From NCBI RefSeq assembly GCF_964019385.1, contig NC_088646.1:7650162-7714161 (forward strand): DNA of 64,000 bases, in the 5' to 3' direction. The notes beneath the pieces were generated by a model that made no database searches, was not told the DNA's origin, and was given only the letters and a program-made list of their open reading frames with translations. Below are positions 49,844-62,899 of this stretch, piece after piece. The position numbers and the translations under genes were made by a program. Within the stretch, counting starts at the first letter, position 1, and the number at the start of each line of letters is the position of its first letter. The stretch is from Sycon ciliatum. Its lineage: Eukaryota > Porifera > Calcarea > Leucosolenida > Sycettidae.

Positions 49844-51598
49844 TTATGGAGCAACAGTATCCGTCTGGTCACCTTCACTTTCTGCAAATGACACTTTCTT
49901 GGGACCCTTCAGCCATGCCTGGACCTCCTTAACGCTACGACCGGCACGATCTCCCGACTCCTTGCCAGGCGCCGCTTGTCGTAGGATGCTGCCGCGCCGA
50001 GGTAGCTTACCGAGCGCAATCTGCATTCAGTTCAACGTGACAGGTAATGTTAATCATTTTAAGTTATCAGTGATCTCTAGTAGTGCATTATCACGTGCAT
50101 ACCAGTCGAAACCATGGCGACTGGTAAAAGCCCAACGGGTTAAGTTCAAGTGGTACATGAACACGATTTTAGCGTTAAGTTCTGAGTCGTGCCTGTGCAT
50201 AGACAGACAGCATTGGTTAAGTTGGGTCAAGAAAGTCACCGCATGTCTGTCAGTAGAAAGAAAGCCATCACATGTCTGTCAGGAGAATGGCATCAACCAG
50301 GGACCACTAAAGTTACAATGTATTGAGGCCGTTCTGGTTAGGCAATTAGTGGATTGACGTGACATCATTGAAGGATACGAGTGTTTTTTCTTCTTCAGCA
50401 GAATGAACACATGCACAGTTGAAGAGGGTTCGATTATTATGCTGCCAGGAGTTCTGGCCATCACCAATATACCTGAAGAAGATTTGAGGATGCCATGCAC
50501 TGCGGTGCTCAGCTTCATTGCATTTTGTATTCATTCATACCCCGACATTCAAGCATGTGAACAAACGGCATACAATGTACTACTACCACTACGGCGTATG
50601 CATGTACCACACCCTATTCATCATGCATATGAACACGCGTAAGCTCAAGTCAAAGCAAAGCACTCGCATTTTTGAACATTTCAAAACAAGACCAAGACAC
50701 CTTAGAGACTGTAGAGTATTGCGATCACTGATTAGCAGTTATACATACCGTATGTCCGCACCTTTAAAGCCATGGAGGTATATTCAATTATAAAGCCAGT
50801 CTCAGTTATAAAGCCATGGGCTTCGTAAATGAAATGACATTTTAAGTAGGTTTTGTAAAAATGAAGGAATAAGTACTATACTATCAAACTTACAACCCAG
50901 CAGGAAGGGTGAACAAGTGGATTTAGGTTGAATTTTCTGTGTGGACTTTGACTTTTATGGCATGGCGTAGTGGGTGAGTCATTTTACACCTAAAATAGCT
51001 AGGAAAGCAGCGGGGTTTCGAATATAAGGCCATGGCTTTAAAGGCGCCGACATACGGTAATAATTATACAAGTACAGATGTTGTTTACAAACACGGGTCA
51101 TAAACACAGCGTATCCATGCAAACCCAGACTGAGCACGATCAAAGTTTAGTTAGGATTGTGTCACGCTGGGAACATTATAATACCTCATTGATGTTTTCT
51201 CCCTTAACCACACTACCACCACCACCACCACCACCAAGACTACTGTCCTAGACACTGACCCGTTACTGTCCCATAGGCACGATTCTCAGTTTCAGTTCTC
51301 CAGGAACTGCACTGCTGGCCCTGCATGATTGTGAAGTGTGCACATCCAAAACCTGGGCTTCACACAGTAAATTGAGAGCACTCTCTCACTGCAATGATAA
51401 GCATGCACGGGCATGCAGAACAAGCACTTTGCCGTGCCACGCCAAGACAGTGTCACCACAGTGTGTGACGCCGAGTGCTGCACATACCTGCGAGCTCTTG
51501 AACTCCGCGTACAGACTGAACATCACGTGAAGTGCTTCTATGCGACTCTTATGTACCGGTATGTCCAACAAGCCTGCATTGAAGAGAGGGGGGGGGGG

Positions 51599-51647
<49 letters not shown>

Positions 51648-54600
51648 CACACGCGTTAACACCACGCCAAAGCGAGTCATTGCTCTGCACTGGTTGGCAG
51701 ATCTGCTGTCCAACAAAGGCCATAGGCCGGGGAAACAGGGTAAACCCCATCGCATCCCAATCTTATACTGTTTGCTCACGGCAAGACGCAAACCCACTGG
51801 GGTGGCTCTCCGCACTAGCTAGACAACACAGTCAATGGCATGACCTCTGTAGTAACTTACCGCAAGCAATGTCTACATATGCAGCGAGGTCACAATCCAG
51901 GTCAGCAGATGGTAGTGGCAGCTGTACATAGAGATAGGATAGCACTATGTTTTGAAAACAACACCAGCTATGTACATGTAGAGCGCCGTGATGGTCTTAG
52001 AATTAGGCCGGGCAGAGTGCTGATCCAGTCAGATAGAATTAGGCCAGGGCAGAGTGCTGATCCAGTCAGATAGAATTAGGCCAGGGCAGAGTGCTGATCC
52101 AGTCAGATAGAATTAGGCCAGGGCAGAGTGCTGATCCAGTCAGATAGAATTAGGCCAGGGCAGAGTGCTGATCCAGTCAGATAGAATTAGGCCAGGGCAG
52201 AGTGCTGATCCAGTCAGATAGGCCAGGGCAGAGTGCTGATCCAGTCAGATAGAATGTTGATGTGCTCACTACTCTTCCTTTCAGTACAGTAGAGCATTGG
52301 TAGTGTTCCCGCACACCAGTATAACTAGAGCATTGGTAGTGTTCCGCACACCAGTATACGAAAAAATTGCTCTTCTAAATTAGGCAGGTGGTGTTTCCAC
52401 ACAGACCTGATCGTGTGCCAAGCAACTGTCTGGGGACTGATACGACACCGAGTCTCTACAGTCATTAGAACCTTGCACGTCGTCTTTGACTGTGAGGGAG
52501 CCAAGGACAGTGGCACGTCCATCAAGGAAACCAGAGAGCTGCCAGCTCAGCCCCCCCCCCTCCCCCTCTTCCCTGCTATGCTTGCTCTTTTTTTAAACCT
52601 AACTTAGGCCATCATATGAACTCATTTTCCTCAGCTAGCTAAGCTGGTGATCAGCCACGCGATACGTGTAAACGCGGATGCTGCCAGCCCTCTGCCCTCT
52701 GCACTCTGCACTGCGGCCACAGCACCTACACTGTACAACTCTTGGGTTGGTCACATGATCAGTCATGTGACATGCCAACATAGCCGACACATACTACACA
52801 CAGACATGAAATAAAACACGACGGAACCTGGTTACGGCAAACGCAACGTATTTTGCATAGCTTCTGGAAGTAAGGTGGGTATTCCCAACGTCGGAGGTCA
52901 CCCTACCACTTTCTTCACCAATTACCGCCGATGTCGCAACATCTTAGTTCGTTCTGAAAGTAAAGGGCAAGCTAATTAATACAACTGTTTTGAAGGAAAG
53001 TGTTGTCACAGGGCTACGTACATCCTTGAGTGATTTCTCATACTCTGCTGGCCATTCCTTCATGAGCGACTCAATATCTGGCATGGGTCTAGGGCACAAA
53101 AAGAGGAGGACAGAACACCATCGGGCATGTTAGAGTTAATAGATTTCTGTTGGTACGCTCGATCATATTTGAGTCCGACCAAGGAAGGTGGCTCCTCCGA
53201 ATATTAGAGCGCGTGTTTCCTGCTGCCTGACTGGCACTTGGCTGGACTCACGGCTCACTCAGTCCGTCGGCAGGAAGCACACGCTGCAACATTCGGAGCA
53301 GCTGCCTTCGTCAGATACTACAGGACTGCCGGGTGCCGAAGAACGGGCAGGCTAAGATTTCACCAAGCACAGCATGCCGATATTGTATACATGGCGACTC
53401 AACTATGCATAGCCTGTGGTGTATGAAAATAGGAATGGTTTGGGCTACGAGCCCCTCCCCTGTGGGTTAAGGTACCCTCTCATTCTGCCCGCTCACACGT
53501 GTATAATTGCTCTACAGTCCCGAGTGACAATTCCCAAGTGTTTCTCACCCGGTGTAGTTGACTGTAGGAGGTGGTTTGTGACGATGAAGATCACTGTACA
53601 GCACACAAAAACAAAGGTAACTATTAGTGAGCATATATCAGTTTCTAACGTGCAGTGTTGGTCGATTGTCATCACTCTGCCATTCCATCAATTGTCCTAC
53701 ACTGCAAGCTGGTTTCCGTCACAATGTCCTACCACCAAGTGTCTTGCAACGAGTGTGATAAATGAGAGGATAAAACACGCCACCCTGGTACATACGTGAT
53801 GTTCTCTATCCAGTTGTCAATTGCCTTGGTGTTCTTGCTGCCCTCCGGTATACTGTGTACGGTCTTTGAAACACACGCGACACACAGGCGACACACAAAC
53901 AAGCAAACAGATCGCACAACTCAGACCAGTGGTGTGCGCTACAACCGGCGGCAGATGAGATAATGTAAATAGCAAGCAGTACCAATGCATCATGCCGCAC
54001 TCGTACTTCACCGAGTACACCCACATCGGCAGTATCTTTAAGCCGGCTGGGATGATGATGGCCTGATCTAACTCACCACGTGCTTTGCTTGCTTCTCCTT
54101 TGTCATTCTGCGTAGCTGGAGGTCCATGACTGCAGTGAGAATGATTCACAACATGATGGGTACTGGAGTAAGCTTGTGTTAGTCCAGGTGCATGCGTCTG
54201 TCCTATCTGTCTCTTCCAGCAATAGGGAATGTTCATGTCCAAGAATTCACTCGTGTAGGCCATCGTTCACAACATTCGATTCGACCCACTACCAACTCAG
54301 AGAAGTATGCTAGCCATGCTAGGACTGCTGGGAAGCATAGTCACTATACCAACGGAGGAAGTACAGAGCTGCTGCAGGTGTAATGGTGCTATTTTTGTCT
54401 GACTGCACCAGGATGACCCCGTATTCATTTGAGACTTGTGGCACGTGATCGAGATCCATTCTCACTTGGATGCACAATCATCCCTAATGCGGGACTGTCA
54501 CACATGCAGTGTTGTTGTAAATACCAAGCACTCATGCAGCAAAACACCAACTTTAGTAGATAGTCGCAAGGGATGGGAGTGCTGTGGGAGTGCTGTGGGG

Positions 54601-57600
54601 GTGCTGTGGGGGTGCTGTGGGGGTGCTGTGGGAGTGCTGTGGGAGTGCTGTGGGGGTGCTGTGGGAGTGCTGTGGGAGTGCTGTGGGAGTGCTGTGGGGG
54701 TTGTATGTGTAGGTTGTGAGGCACGCCGTACAAGCATCCAGCACAGCACAATGACAGACACACGGAACACACGAGGATGCGAGTGGAACCAACCTGTTGG
54801 ATCAGACTGCTTTGCACACGGCTCGTCTAAAACTGTCAGGCCGAGCATTTCCGGCTTCCCGTCCGGTCTCTCAACCTGCACGAGCACATGCAACATCATT
54901 CGCGAGTACAACATATACCTAAGTGATACAAGCTGCACACGTGCGCAAGTCACCTGCGGTGAGGTGCATGTACTATACTCGGCGTACTATTCGTCGAATA
55001 ACATTAGTTTGGAAATCCCCTGGATCAAGTACGAGATGCGCCCGGTCCGATTACCATGATTGCCTGCCGCATTGCCATTTCCCTCAAAACCTAACACAGA
55101 TTAGGTTCTCTATCTCGCATGCGCATGTAGCAGTGCTAACCTTAACAAACCCGTCTATGTCTCCGACAGCCGGAAGGTATTCTGGAACGAAAGGCCGCAG
55201 CTTTGTCTGCAAGTTGACATTGGTTGGTGAAAATCTACAGCATGACATTGACACATAGTTAGACACACACACACACATGATCAGCACCGACTTAAAACAT
55301 CTTCAAAGTAGGGAAAGAAACAGTTGTATGGTCGGAATAGTATCAACACTTTAAAAATATGCTTCTGGCGCTCTGAATGTCCCTGGGTCATATACTAGCA
55401 GGTTTCTGAAGAACTGCAGCGTAACTATTTTTAATAGACCTCTTCAACTCAGTGTCCCACTTTCAAACCCAATGACGTCATGGTGATGAGTCAGCAAAAC
55501 CGTTTATCGGGCCCTATGTATACAGCGCAAGTGAGCGGAACCACTTGTGGGTGCCATGCATACAGCGCGAGTCGCTAGCGCATCGCTGTGCCACGACTTC
55601 GCCAAAGCATCTAGAGTTCTAAACGGATTGGATATAATCGCATGTCCTCTATAGCATAGCACCACTAATAACGTAAGTACACACTACTGTCCCACTCCAT
55701 TTCATTGTTTTACGAAGATTAACTGCCGTTCTGTGTCACAGTGTAATAAGGTAGCTCATACTCACTGTGTGATGTGCTTGAAGAGCTCCTTCACCTCCTC
55801 CCCTACAGGTAGGTTGTTATACTCAGCAGCATCGTACATTCTGGACACGGACAGTTGCAATACACAATCGCCAGCAGCGAACATGTTTAGAGAAAGAAAG
55901 CCAAAATTCTCCAGTGATTCGAGCAATCCCCTTTCAAATACAGAATAGCATTTGAATCCGGGTACTTCAACTAGGCACAGTAAGCCTTTAAAGGACATAG
56001 CAGTAGGGTCTGCAGATTGGGCGCACCATACTCTCCAGTGTGCTTTTTAAAATTATCCAGTACAGGAAGGCACAGTACTCCTCTAAGAGATACCTCAACA
56101 CAATACATACACTGGGTCCTGTCCAGAATATTCAGGTACGAGTGATGGTAACTTGCTGAGCCTCCTCGGTGCTGGTGGACATGGGGGAGCACTGTGCACG
56201 TCATCAGGAGGAGCATCAGGCGAGGATGCGTGCGCTTCCGCCTTGTTCGGCTCAGAACTGTTTACGTCCGCATCCAGTTGCCTGAAGAACGCACCTACAC
56301 TAAAATTGCTAGCAAGCGTAGGAGGAGCGCCTGGCCCGCCTGTGCTCTCACTGGGTCCTTCGGCTCCGCTTTCTTTTCTCGCCATCGCGACAAACGTCGT
56401 CTTCGCTCCAGTACACTGGTCTTGCAGACGCTGCAAGGAACAGCGAGTGATGCTCAGTGCTTGAACGTGCCAGTACAGCGGTCTGGTCGGACGCGCCACC
56501 AAGTCCCTGACGCTATCTAACCTGCTAATGAGTACTGCTACCACTAAGGAGTAGGTATATACGCGCTGCACACACGCATATGCACACACGCACAGGCAAC
56601 GTGAACACGATTCCTTGGTTATCACTTTATCCAGTTTGCTGTATGACGAAAACGTTGACAGTACCTATGACCGTAGTTTGGTGACCTAATCACATCGACA
56701 CGTAAATAATGGTTCAACCAGAAAGGATGCGTGACAATCGGTTTCAAGCAAATGCCACATAGCCAGCAGGTTTGTATTGCATGAGACTAAACGGAAAAAA
56801 GAGAATGGGGATGCTCGTGCACAAGTATTTAACTTTAAGAGCGAGGTATGGTTAGAAGCGGCAAGGAGGTGACAGATTCCACACAGAAAAATGCCAATGC
56901 TATCACGGTCCCCACACGTGCGCCGTGTGAAACATTGCGCTCATATTTCCACCTAAGTTTAGGTAGCACTCGTACTTGGGCTTTCGCAAAATGGATTGGG
57001 TGCTCAGCTGCAAAAGCGGTGCTACCTGCACTCGGTGTGAGAAAGCAGAGAGTAGTACAGTGGTCCCTTTGTAGTCCGGCACCATTTGTGCTAAGGAAAT
57101 TCTGCTGGATTAGGGAGGGTGCTGGATTAGGGAGGGTGCTGGATTAACAAATTCGATTGACTGCTGCAATGTGCATGTAGAGTCGGACCATTTGGTTACT
57201 GAAAAATTTGCTGGTTTATAGAGGGTGCTGATTTATAAAGTGCTGGATTAAGGAAGGACGACTGTAGCACGCACTACTGTATTATATACATACCGGCGTA
57301 TAAAGTCACACCGTTTTGCACTAAACTCTCAAGGGCAAAGAAAGGAGTGCGACTTACAGTCGAGTGTAATATTCTACGCTATGTGAATATATTGAAACAA
57401 TATGGCTGAAACCTGAAAATGGGGGTGTGACTTTTAATCGGGGATACACGGTCTGCATAAAGCATCGCCTTGTGCACGAAGATCAGAGGTAACATGCTGT
57501 AAGGCTCTCCACTTTGTGACATGCTATGTCATGCTCGGCCACACTGTGTCCGCTTTTCTCACTTTACTTCATGCACTATTTCACCACGGTCTTCTGGCAT

Positions 57601-59300
57601 TTGTACATTGTGCCTATCAAGGCAATGGACTGAAATAACCAAGCCAGACCGCATAGGTACAGTTGTAACGCGTGCTCATTGTATTGCCGTGATAGTACTC
57701 CAGTAGGGCTTACTCGAACCAACATTGACCGGATCAAAGGCCTATAACTGTAAGAATGCTAATGATGGCAAGTTCAGCACTGTTCCAACACCGGCTACAC
57801 ATGTAACTCTACTACTTCTGCCCCACTTGGGTAATTGGTTTAAGTACGTCAAGCCTAGCACAGGTACGCCACCTGGGAGAATGCCACTGTGGCCCAGGTG
57901 TACAAAAAGGCTAAAAAGGAAAGCAAGTCAGAGCAGCAGGATGTCTCGAGAACTTGTGAGTATTTCGGGCGGTAGAAATGTGCGTGGACCAAGAAGTACA
58001 GGATTGTCAGGAATGTAATAGGGAGAGAGACAACACTCCGAGTCCATGGTCAAGCAAGGTCCACTTACGGCACATTGTCGCCCTGTTCATCCTCGCTGCC
58101 ATCCTCTAGCTCCTCAGAGTCACCAGGATCCTCACTGTTCCGACCGGCTTGTCCATCTCTCTGCACATTAGAACACCAGCAAATGCCGTCGGCGGTGGTT
58201 ACAGAGCGGGATGGGTGCATTCACTGACAGTTTACGGGAGAGACGTTCCGTTCTACATGGACTATAGGGAAATAAAAATAAAAATTCACGGCTTGTGTGA
58301 TACTTGGCTGGAGGCCCAGTTTTCCGCATCCGTAGTAACGCCACCACTCTCCATGGATCAAGGCGCAGATGCAGCTCCTAAAGCGGTGCAAGGTGAGTAG
58401 GACAGACCCCCCCCCCCACAAAGTGGGTCGCAGCACCGCTGCCGGGAAAAATCCTTCCGCTTCCAATCAGGACTTGATCCTGGTACCCTCTCTTTCTCAA
58501 TCATGGTCTTCGACCATCCCACTAGTGCACTATACCTGCCTGTGTAAATCATAACATCAGGGACATAATCATTCATAAGAAGAGCTTCTTTAAGATCGTG
58601 CTTATGAAGAATTTCAAAGGATCGGTTCGGGAAGTGAACTGCCTGAAAAGAGGAAAAAAAATGCCACCTGTCCATAGCGGCCACATTCATCACCCTAGAG
58701 CTTTGATAGGTTTCACAGTACTTCAAATGGACACGAGTACAGTCCATTCATCGGAAACTGGCCCGCTGGCTTTTGAAAGTCGGATTTGGGCCGAATTGAG
58801 GATCAAAAACCCACTTTAAATCTAAAAAATCTGGGTTTTGGATCTGCTTCTCCACACATTTTGCCATCGCATACCTGTCCTAATTTTGTAAAACCTGGCT
58901 GAATTTCTATTTCCCTGTTCTTGGACTTTTCTGGCCTCAAATGTGGCAAGGAGTAATTGCACGGGTCACACAATGCAGAATGTACTCTTGTTTTCACGAT
59001 ATCTACAACTATGTGAGAGAGACACCAAAAAGTTAGGGTGTCAGTTTCCAATGAATGGACTGTAGGACTTAGTATGGTGCAACAGCAAGATCAGCTCGAA
59101 TTTGACACACTCCAGCGCACATGTACCTCGTGCTGCAGAGGTGAGACTTCGGCATGACCTTGCAAGCGCTCTCGATTAGCTACTGCCGCTGCTGCCGCCG
59201 CCGCTGCTGCTCTGTGACCATCATCATCTTCAACGCCATCATCACCTCTGTCGTCATCATTTAGTCCTCTGGCATCGTCAGACTGTGGCGGGGTGGGCAT
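49844..59300 (-). CDS. IFT46: Intraflagellar transport protein 46
   Basis: Twelve exons: 59300-59127, 58160-58069, 55840-55766, 55234-55141, 54875-54794, 54129-54077, 53863-53796, 53593-53549, 53088-53022, 51921-51861, 51573-51488 and 50020-49844. They give 357 residues in continuous phase. An acidic, disordered N-terminus (DDDRGDDGVEDDDG, alanine run, SEELEDGSEDEQGD) precedes the conserved core: YNNLPVGEEVKELF, KLRPFVPEYLPAVGDIDGF, VERPDGKPEMLGLTVLDEP, KQSDPT, KNTKAIDNWIENI, PPPTVNY, PMPDIESLMKEWP, LDCDLAAYVD, and LLDIPVHKSR with FSLYAEFKSSQ. IFT46 is a core IFT-B subunit that carries cargo such as outer-arm dynein along cilia. The last exon (LPRRGSILRQ...KKVSFAESEGD) is not conserved and is joined on phase only. 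The ATG at 59300 is a choice; the frame is open upstream to an AG acceptor at about 59333. Confidence 0.93.
50748..51057. mobile_element. Tc1/mariner-type MITE, 310 bp, CCGTATGTC ends
   Basis: Inverted ends of about 28 bp (CCGTATGTCCGCACCTTTAA and CCGTATGTCGGCGCCTTTAA) flanked by TA (50746-50747 and 51058-51059). It lies in the last intron of IFT46. Confidence 0.8.
51586..51596. repeat. Poly-G/(CA)n compound microsatellite
   Basis: An 11-G run adjoins the CA repeat 51599-51645, only about 13 bp from IFT46 exon 11's acceptor side (51573), so it forms part of the splice-site neighbourhood. Confidence 0.9.
51998..52255. repeat. 37-bp minisatellite, about 7 units
   Basis: The unit AGAATTAGGCCAGGGCAGAG continues TGCTGATCCAGTCAGAT. 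The last unit lacks the AGAATT part. It is in the IFT46 intron between exons 9 and 10. Confidence 0.95.
54577..54706. repeat. 12-bp minisatellite, about 11 units
   Basis: GTGCTGTGGGAG or GTGCTGTGGGGG units in the IFT46 intron between exons 5 and 6. The long Pro/His/Ser frames over it are artefacts. Confidence 0.95.
56138..56460 (-). CDS. Possible alternative first exon of IFT46
   Basis: A frame with ATG at 56385 reads MARKESGAEGPSES, NFSVGAFFRQLDADVNSSE and APRRLSKLPSLVPEYSGQDP. Ending at the donor GT|GTATGT (about 56136) it would join exon 55840-55766 in the correct phase. It cannot be spliced in frame from the acidic exon at 58160-58069, so if real it marks a second promoter giving a shorter, different N-terminus. 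The upstream AG at 56449 could alternatively make it an internal exon of another transcript. Confidence 0.4.
57058..57264. mobile_element. pogo/Tigger-like MITE, copy 2 (207 bp)
   Basis: CAGTGGTCCCTTTGTAGTCC at the left end and the inverted CAGTCGTCCTTCCTTAATCC at the right, TA on both sides. Same family as 13082-13267. A duplicated GGAGGGTGCTGGATTAG segment explains the extra length. It lies in the IFT46 intron. Confidence 0.85.
58400..58548 (-). mobile_element. tRNA-derived SINE, second copy, truncated
   Basis: Shares the head (AGTGGGATGGTCGAAGACCA, B box GATCAAGTCC) and the first part of the body with 47367-47690. It ends at a C run and lacks the rest of the body. Confidence 0.75.
58740..59062. 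mobile_element. TA-flanked MITE with CAGTCCATTCA ends, copy 2 (323 bp)
   Basis: Inverted ends CAGTCCATTCATCGGAAACT and CAGTCCATTCATTGGAAACT, TA at 58738-58739 and 59063-59064. It shares its outer 11 bp with 15250-15614. Confidence 0.85.
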
Positions 59301-59559
59301 GACTAATTGCTGAGGTGGGGCTAAGTTCACTGCACATGTACAGTGGGCATCAGCAAAGGAGACGTGTGACCATGCATTGCTCTGCTCATTACTGCATGTA
59401 ATACTGGTAGTAGAATGTAATGTGACACAATCAAACAATTTGAGTGAGGTGAAGAGACACAGCAATATATCCATTTCGTTATATTTTGGATAATCTTTAA
59501 AAAAAGATTCATTTAAAAAAGAAGAAAAACATGAGAACGGGTTATGCAGCAACTATCCA

Positions 59560-60125
59560 CGACTGTAGCAACACGATAAACGGTCAGAACGTGCAATGAC
59601 TAGGGCACACAACTGACAGGCTACTGAGATATTCAGCGACCCGAGACCTAGCTCTAACACATCTCCAGTGCGCAAACCAACAACTGTAGTCAACCAACAG
59701 CTGTAGTCAACTCGTCCACAATAGTGTCATGCATGAGCAGTACCGTTAGATATTGGCGTCCGGTTTTGTACAATTCGTTTTCGCAAAGCGTCCCCCTTCC
59801 TTTATCTCTGATATTGCTGACCCATCCAAGTTGGGTGGTGTGTTGCTTTGCTGCTTCGAATTGTAGTTAGACCGAATTGCCATGTTATTAACTGGTCTCG
59901 TCATCGTCCTGTAACAGTCGGCATTCTTTGTTGCCGTGGGACTTAGCTTGTGCACATTTTCGCTGCGCTCACCTTCCCCTCTCCGGTCCTACGTAACCAT
60001 GAACCTTCCAAGTTGGAAGGCTGTTGGTTTGCGCATTGAACATGTGGATAGTTGCTGTATAACTCGTTCTCATGTTTTTCTTCTCTTTTTTACATTTTAT
60101 TACTGGCTCAGTATCCGAGTTTAAA
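59560..60125. repeat. Dispersed repeat, related to 62640-62890 and 63800-63960
   Basis: Segments such as ACACATCTCCAGTGCGCAAA and TTGGAAGGCTGTTGGTTTGC recur on both strands in these three places, so a repeat family occupies much of the right end. The class is not determined. A minus-strand ATG frame at 59887-59752 could also be an upstream IFT46 exon, without support beyond position. Confidence 0.5.
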
Positions 60126-60656
60126 GATTCATTTTTGTGACTTCATGGCGAAGTTCATATTTGGGTAGCAGTTTAAAGTGTTCCTTTGGCCTCAATTTGA
60201 ATGTGAACTTTTGCATAAAGATGCACCTTGACTTGTTGGTGGCACTGAGCCGAATTCTAGAATCCTTTCCTAACATTGGTGCTTGTCATGTTTTTCCGCC
60301 TAAACTCTACATGGCAACAGTCTCAGCAGTACGTAACAATCAAAAGCATATGACCTCCTCCCCCCTTCCCCGAATGTTCATTCACTTGGGAAGCTTGCCC
60401 AGGGGGTGCTTCTATGTGATGGAAAAGCAAAGCAAAATAGGAGAGAGGAGAGAAAAAAAAAGCACAGGACTACATGAAAATGAGAGAAATGCATGTAACA
60501 GTTGTGACCACGTGATGTGAGTTTTCCTCATCGTCCCGGAACCCCACATGCAGAGCTGGGCAATACATGTATCTGGCCGGGGGGGTATGTACCATTGGTG
60601 CACTACATGAACTCATTTCTCTCTCTCTCTCTCTCTCACCCATCCACCCACATACG

Positions 60657-60715
<59 letters not shown>

Positions 60716-62240
60716 GTGTGTGCGTCACATGACTGTCTCACGCTCAATCATGATCACCTACTTCCGTATGGTCGTTCACTCTCCCCCACTCTTCTTTGCC
60801 GATCTTGTTCGTTGTTACCACGATCTGATTCTTGGTCCATGTAGCTAGCACGACTTGGTACGTTCTCACCATCCACAACGAGCAGTTCCTCGTCGTAATG
60901 TTCGTTATCTATGCGCCGAGTCTACGCAATGTACACACGTGAATACAAATCATATCAACGATGTTCTGCTCTACATTTCAGGAACGTGACGCGAAGAATC
61001 CCAGGAGCACTATTTGTGTTCCCGTAACATATAACAAACCTGGTCTGCTCTACATCCACGTAGAGAAGCCACGTGGAATGTGTACTGGGAATCTCTCAGT
61101 GTTCAAAATTTGGCAGTTGCCTGCCTGCATTTGAATGATACCCAGCAGATCCGTAAGCATTTTCTTTGCGTGTGCCACAACGTAGAGAACCTCATCTATG
61201 CGTAGAAATCTGGACCCAAAGCACACAAAAGCCGTAGGCTCTAACCCAGACACCTGCTATCTACGTGGTTTCTCAAAGTTTCACGTTGAGCAGAACCTCG
61301 CTACTATATCAGTTGCAATAGCTACAAACCCAGCAGTCGGAGATCATCATGAACAATGGACTGACTAATTATTCACTTGTCCTGTCTTTATAAATAACAT
61401 GTTATTGCATATGTTCTTGGTTTAGGTTTTGGCCTTTTTCGTGTTTTGGAGTTAATAACATTTTCCTCACATTGTACAGCTACGTGAACTCAGAAAAAAA
61501 AAGAAAAAAAAGTGCATGCCATAATAAACTACTTTGTTTCTACTACTAGCTAGTATGATCCCCTCACCCAGTGAGCGGGCTAGTGTAGTTAGTTGTATTG
61601 GTGGCGGTATGTTGGATGATCAGATCGCAGGTCTCACCTGGAACTGTGCGTCGTCACCTCCCACCTCGGAGTCATCCATTCCCTTGTTCCGTCGTCACCA
61701 CTCCGACACAAGAACAATGCTTTCCCTATGTGGTGAAAATGAACGAAAATCCAGTTCAAAGAAGATTTGGTTCACTGGTACGGCCAATGTTGCCTATGTG
61801 TGCTATGGCGCAGACCGCTGGACCCGCACTATCGTAGTCACCAATAACAGCATGCAGTAGCTTTGCGGTCCTGCATGAGCGAACTCGAACACTAGCAGTA
61901 GCAGCAGGCTAACCTCGAATCGCTAGAGAGCTGAGAGCAACTGCACTGTTACGTGAAGAAATGAAATGACAAGAAAGAGAAATCATGGAATTATTTTCGC
62001 GCCGTGTAGATGTGTATGTGTATCACTGACACACACACGACACAACAGTACAGTCTGTGCTGCATTGTGTAGATCATGCCTTCAGTTCAATGCTTCATCA
62101 TACATGGACTGGTGGTCGTCAGATCAGACTCCAGACACCGTAAAAATAGCGGTACCGCTCAACGTGCCGCGTTGCCCCGGTGAAATCGTCATGGTGACAA
62201 CTATTTCTGATTTCTGACATGACGACTTTTTTTAGTACGC
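60126..62240. other. Intergenic, no recognised gene
   Basis: CT and CA microsatellites at 60620-60640 and 60667-60712. A 108-codon frame at 61534-61860 has no known domain. Confidence 0.4.
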
Positions 62241-62251
62241 CCTTAGCCTTT

Positions 62252-62298
62252 AGGCTTAATAGTAGTACTAGTAGTACTACTAGTAGTAGTACTAGTAC

Positions 62299-62345
<47 letters not shown>

Positions 62346-62390
62346 CTAGTAGTAGTAGTAGTACTAGTACTACTAGTAGTAGTAGTAGAA
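62252..62390. repeat. (AGT/ACT)n microsatellite
   Basis: An interrupted AGT/ACT triplet run able to fold on itself. Just to its right, 62393-62440 resembles a minus-oriented LINE tail (compare 27536-27590). Confidence 0.9.
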
Positions 62391-62611
62391 TTTATTATTT
62401 TGATAGGGAAGGCCCTACAGACGTTGCCGTCTTGTTACAGGGAACCCTAAGTGCTGCTACTAGTGCTAGTCCTTACCATGCTTACGGCCTTAGCCTAGGC
62501 CTTACTCAACTTCTCTCTCTCTCAAGTTACTGTACTTGTGTGTAGTTTAGGCTAGCGACTTGAATGTCACTTCATCAGCAGCTTATTTAAATCTGTATCC
62601 TACCAATATGT

Positions 62612-62886
62612 AAAGAGAAAAGGACCTATAACTTAGTATAAGTTACCAGTTATGACTAACAGTCCACCAAGGTAACCAAGGTAACGAGATAACAGTATAC
62701 TAGTAGTGAGATAGTGCCGCGACAACAAGACACAACACTGACAAGTGACAGGGATATTGAGACATTCGACGACCTGACACCTACATTGATTATGTAGTTC
62801 CAACACATCTACGAAGCGCAAACCAACTTATAGGTAACTTATAGGTCCGTTTCTCTTCGCATATTACTATTGGCTCAACATCCGAG
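62612..62886. repeat. Inverted-repeat element between TATCCTACCAAT copies
   Basis: Arms near 62610-62637 and 62832-62866 are inverted relatives (AAAGAGAAAAGGACCTATAA). TATCCTACCAAT occurs just outside both ends and may be a target duplication. Confidence 0.5.
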
Positions 62887-62899
62887 TTTATATCCTACC

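Noticed and set aside
54498-54953. Pro/His/Ser-rich frames near IFT46
   Set aside because: They read through the 12-bp minisatellite; only 54875-54794 in one frame is a true IFT46 exon.
57283-57452. TIR element with TATAAAGTCACACC-like ends
   Set aside because: Termini are too diverged and no target duplication could be fixed.
61534-61860. 108-residue protein
   Set aside because: No domain, no supporting splice context, nothing recognisable.
62535-62580. Possible hammerhead (CTGATGA plus a good stem II)
   Set aside because: The second core block GAAA is missing (AGCCTAAAC instead).
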